Shown here: positions 61,872 through 64,000 of the stretch, piece after piece
Layout of the letters: the number at the start of each line of letters is the position of its first letter
Position numbering within the stretch: position 1 is the stretch's first letter
NCBI GenBank assembly: GCA_000585075.1
Contig: JEMY01000001.1
Location: 1 to 64,000, forward strand
Origin: Candidatus Accumulibacter regalis
GTDB lineage: Bacteria; Pseudomonadota; Gammaproteobacteria; Burkholderiales; Rhodocyclaceae
Length of the DNA stretch: 64,000 nucleotides
Reading direction: 5' to 3'
Program-made: the position numbers and the translations under genes
Notes under the pieces: model-generated
Databases searched by the model: none
What the model saw: the letters and a program-made list of their open reading frames with translations, nothing else
Told to the model about the DNA's origin: nothing

Positions 61872-62351
61872 ATGTTTGATCTTTTCAAATCGGCGCCGTT
61901 TAGCGATCCGCAGCTTGGCGAGCTCGTGCGCTCGCGCGGCCACTGGCGCGGCTCGATCAGCCTTGGCGCCGACGAAAGCGTCCCGCTGGCGGTCTCCGGG
62001 ACGCGCAACGAGCCCGACGCACAGGCCTTGCAGGCGGCGCGAGAAGTCGCCACGCGCTTTGCCGGCTGGCGGCCAACCATCGAACAGGCGCTGCTCGAGC
62101 ATTACGGCCCGTATGCGGAATCTCTGGCGCGGGGCGAGCTGAGCGAAGCGAGTGCCGCTTTCCCCAGGCTGGCGGACGCCAGTCAGGTGTGGGGGGCGGT
62201 GTCGCTGGTCGCCGTTACGGTCTCGTCGCTGGATGGCAAGGCGAGCACCGAGTTGGCCTACAGCACGCTCTGGGATGAAGAGCACACCGTCGGCGCCTGC
62301 TTTGAGGGCGACGAGTTCATCGAACTTTGTGGCAGCGTCGTGCCGGTGTGA
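61872..62351 (+). CDS. Small conserved-looking protein, function unknown
   Basis: The 159-aa soluble acidic protein starts MFDLFKSAPFSDPQLGELVRSRGHWRGSISL, with AGGGAG nine bases before the ATG. It ends in an aromatic/acidic beta-rich part (YSTLWDEEHTVGACFEGDEFIELCGSVVPV). There is no signal peptide or known catalytic motif. Composition and a good ribosome site support a real gene; I do not assign a role. It lies 59 bp after the pseudouridine synthase gene. Confidence 0.8.
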   Translation: MFDLFKSAPFSDPQLGELVRSRGHWRGSISLGADESVPLAVSGTRNEPDAQALQAAREVATRFAGWRPTIEQALLEHYGPYAESLARGELSEASAAFPRLADASQVWGAVSLVAVTVSSLDGKASTELAYSTLWDEEHTVGACFEGDEFIELCGSVVPV

Positions 62352-62405
62352 ACGCGGCGATCTCGACCGGCCGCCGGTGAACGCCGTCTGATCGGCAGGC
62401 AGCGC

Positions 62406-63455
62406 TCAGAGAAAGACCGGTTCCGGCACGAGTTCGACGGCGAAGCGTTCGCGTACGGCGGCCTGAACGGCCTGCGCCAACGCCAGCACGTCGGCGCCGC
62501 GTGCGCCGCCGTGATTGACCAGCACCAGCGCCTGCTTGGCGTACATCCCGGCGCGGCCCAGATCCCTGCCTTTCCAGCCGCTGTGCTCGATCAGCCAGCC
62601 GGCGGCGAGCTTGACCCGGCCGTCCTGCTGCGGGTAGCGCGGCAGATCGGGATGGGCAATGGCCAGGCTGGCGGCGACCGACGCGCTGACCACCGGGTTG
62701 TGGAAGAAGCTGCCGGCGTTCGGCAGCGTCGCCGGGTCGGGAAGCTTGCGGCTGCGGACGCGGATCACCGCCGCGGCGATTTGCCCGGGCGTACAGGCGG
62801 CGGGCGGGTTGCTGACCTGCTGGCGCTCGATTTCGGCGGCGAGGTCGCGGTAGGCGAGCAGCGGCTGCCAGGCTTTCGGCAGACGGAAGGTCACCCGGGT
62901 GATCACCCGCTGCCCGCTCAGGTGCCAACCTTCCTGCTTGAAAACGCTGTCACGGTAGGCCAGGCGGCAGTCGTCGCGATCGAGGCGCAGGGCTCGGCCG
63001 GTGACCATGTCGATGGCTTCGACGGCGTGCAGGCGCTCGCCGACTTCCAGCCCATAGGCGCCGATATTCTGGATCGGTGCAGCGCCGACCGTGCCGGGAA
63101 TGAGCGCCAGATTCTCCAGGCCGGGCCAGCCCCTGGCCAGCGTCCACAGTACCAGCTGGTGCCAGTTCTCGCCGGCGCCCACGCGCAGGTACCAGGCGTC
63201 GTCGTCTTCGCCGATCAGCTGGCGACCGCGAATCGCCATGTGCAGGAGCAGGCCGTCGAAGTCGCCGGTGAGCACCAGGTTGCTGCCCGCACCGAGGACG
63301 AAGCGGCGACGGCGGTGATTGCCGGCGAGCGCTGCCAGTTGCGCGCTGGCGTCGATTTCGGCGAAAAACGCCGCCCGCCCCGGCAAGCGCAGCGTGGTCC
63401 GTGCGCCGAGGTCGACGTCGCGCACGACGAAGTCGGGCAGATCGTGCGCGCTCAG
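62406..63455 (-). CDS. murB: UDP-N-acetylenolpyruvoylglucosamine reductase MurB
   Basis: This FAD enzyme reduces the enolpyruvyl group to make UDP-MurNAc for peptidoglycan. Visible signatures are LGARTTLRLPGRAAFFAEI, the FAD-binding LGAGSNLVLTGDFDGLLLHMAI, NLALIPGTVGAAPIQNIGAYG and the catalytic-region NAGSFFHNPVV. It is the longer, type I (E. coli-like) form. The start is uncertain. The ORF track begins in the upstream metH gene, a strong GGGAGG lies seven bases before a CTG codon at 63455, and a GTG follows at 63425. I use the CTG position (349 aa) as the best ribosome-site match. Confidence 0.93.
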   Translation of the reverse strand: MSAHDLPDFVVRDVDLGARTTLRLPGRAAFFAEIDASAQLAALAGNHRRRRFVLGAGSNLVLTGDFDGLLLHMAIRGRQLIGEDDDAWYLRVGAGENWHQLVLWTLARGWPGLENLALIPGTVGAAPIQNIGAYGLEVGERLHAVEAIDMVTGRALRLDRDDCRLAYRDSVFKQEGWHLSGQRVITRVTFRLPKAWQPLLAYRDLAAEIERQQVSNPPAACTPGQIAAAVIRVRSRKLPDPATLPNAGSFFHNPVVSASVAASLAIAHPDLPRYPQQDGRVKLAAGWLIEHSGWKGRDLGRAGMYAKQALVLVNHGGARGADVLALAQAVQAAVRERFAVELVPEPVFL

Positions 63456-63489
63456 CTTGCGGCCTCCCGTTCGGCGCCTGCCCGTTTGC

Positions 63490-64000
63490 CTAGAGCAGAG
63501 GGGCCAGCCAGCGTTCGGCTTCGGCGACGCTGAAGCCGGCGCGCGCCGCCCAGTCTTCGAGCTGGTCGCGCGCGATCTTGCCGACGGCAAAGTAGCGTGC
63601 CTGGGGGTGCGCCAGATAGAAGCCGGCCACCGCCGCCGCCGGCGTCATCGCGAAATTCTCGGTCAGCCCCATGCCGGCGTTGGCCGGCGCGTCGAGCACT
63701 GCGAAGAGCGCGCGCTTGGCAGTGTGGTCGGGGCACGCCGGGTAGCCGGGCGCTGGCCGAGTGCCGCGGTAGTCCTCGCGGATCAGCGCTTCGCAGTCGA
63801 GCGTCTCATCGCTCGCGTAGCCCCAGTAGTCGCGCCGCACCTGCGCGTGCAACCATTCGGCACAGGCCTCGGCGAGGCGGTCGGCAAGCGCTTTCAGGAT
63901 GATCGCGTGGTAGTCGTCGTGCGCCGCGGCGAATTCGGCGAGCTTGCCTTCGATGCCGAAGCCGGCGCCGACGGCAAACGCCCCCAGCCAGTCCGGCGTA
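63490..64000 (-). CDS. metH: Cobalamin-dependent methionine synthase MetH, C-terminal part (runs off the window)
   Basis: The reading frame continues to the window edge, and about 169 C-terminal residues are present ([23 protein letters not shown] ... [25 protein letters not shown]). They match the SAM-binding reactivation domain of MetH, including the [12 protein letters not shown] motif, [31 protein letters not shown] and the terminal ERWLAPLL. The domain rescues oxidised cob(II)alamin by reductive methylation. The ORF-track start at 63852 is internal. The gene lies 34 bp upstream of the murB start and may be cotranscribed with it. Confidence 0.95.
   Translation of the reverse strand, partial: TPDWLGAFAVGAGFGIEGKLAEFAAAHDDYHAIILKALADRLAEACAEWLHAQVRRDYWGYASDETLDCEALIREDYRGTRPAPGYPACPDHTAKRALFAVLDAPANAGMGLTENFAMTPAAAVAGFYLAHPQARYFAVGKIARDQLEDWAARAGFSVAEAERWLAPLL

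Overview
The window is a high-GC chromosomal segment from a Gram-negative betaproteobacterium, most likely of the Rhodocyclales/Accumulibacter type. This is inferred from the order rnpA-rpmH | dnaA-dnaN-gyrB, a ParAB-ATP synthase block, a DUF971-ubiE-Tim44-ubiJ run, a Na/Pi cotransporter with a PhoU-like tail, and several c-di-GMP proteins. I could not run a similarity search, so the genus is an inference. It is mostly core genome around the replication origin. No CRISPR array, insertion sequence, prophage or toxin system was found.

Layout. 0.3-1.1 kb: an AT-richer orphan gene of unknown function with its own terminator. 1.4-6.7 kb (minus): dnaA-dnaN-gyrB, with a candidate oriC (AT-rich stretch and DnaA boxes) between dnaA and dnaN. 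7-12.4 kb (plus): rpmH-rnpA-yidD-yidC-mnmE, then tam and a TSUP permease. 12.4-16.5 kb (minus): a REC-TPR regulator and ahpC-ahpF, which are separated by a strong double hairpin. 16.8-28.1 kb (plus): mnmG-rsmG-parA-parB, then atpIBEFHAGDC with a good promoter and a terminator. 28.2-36.2 kb (minus): ubiquinone genes (DUF971-ubiE-Tim44-ubiJ), a 536-aa protein with a PilZ-like C-terminus, a HIT protein, and two tandem CorC/CNNM transporters. 36.8-41.5 kb: a universal stress protein, the Na/Pi transporter, tsaD, plsY and folB.

41.6-56.2 kb is the most accessory-like part. It holds a TonB-dependent receptor carrying the CxxxM and HxM motifs of OprC/NosA-type copper receptors with a perfect FNR/ANR box upstream, a small secreted or outer-membrane protein, a divergent M1 peptidase, a ChaN-PDZ protein, a single-subunit molybdopterin oxidoreductase, and two tandem membrane histidine kinases with duplicated catalytic cores. 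An atypical tRNA-Thr(UGU) follows. 56.5-64 kb: a diguanylate cyclase, tcdA, an Hpt-HD-GYP fusion, an FKBP isomerase, an RsuA/RluF-type pseudouridine synthase whose start is disrupted by a 22-bp tandem duplication, a small unknown protein, murB, and the 3' end of metH.

The genes group into replication/segregation, energy conversion (F1Fo ATPase, ubiquinone), RNA modification (mnmE, mnmG, rsmG, tsaD, tcdA, the pseudouridine synthase), peroxide defence, metal and phosphate handling, and c-di-GMP signalling. No wholly new system is demonstrable from sequence alone. The strongest leads are the copper receptor with its FNR box, the 22-bp frameshifting duplication, the atypical tRNA, the ahpC-ahpF hairpins and the unusual signalling proteins.
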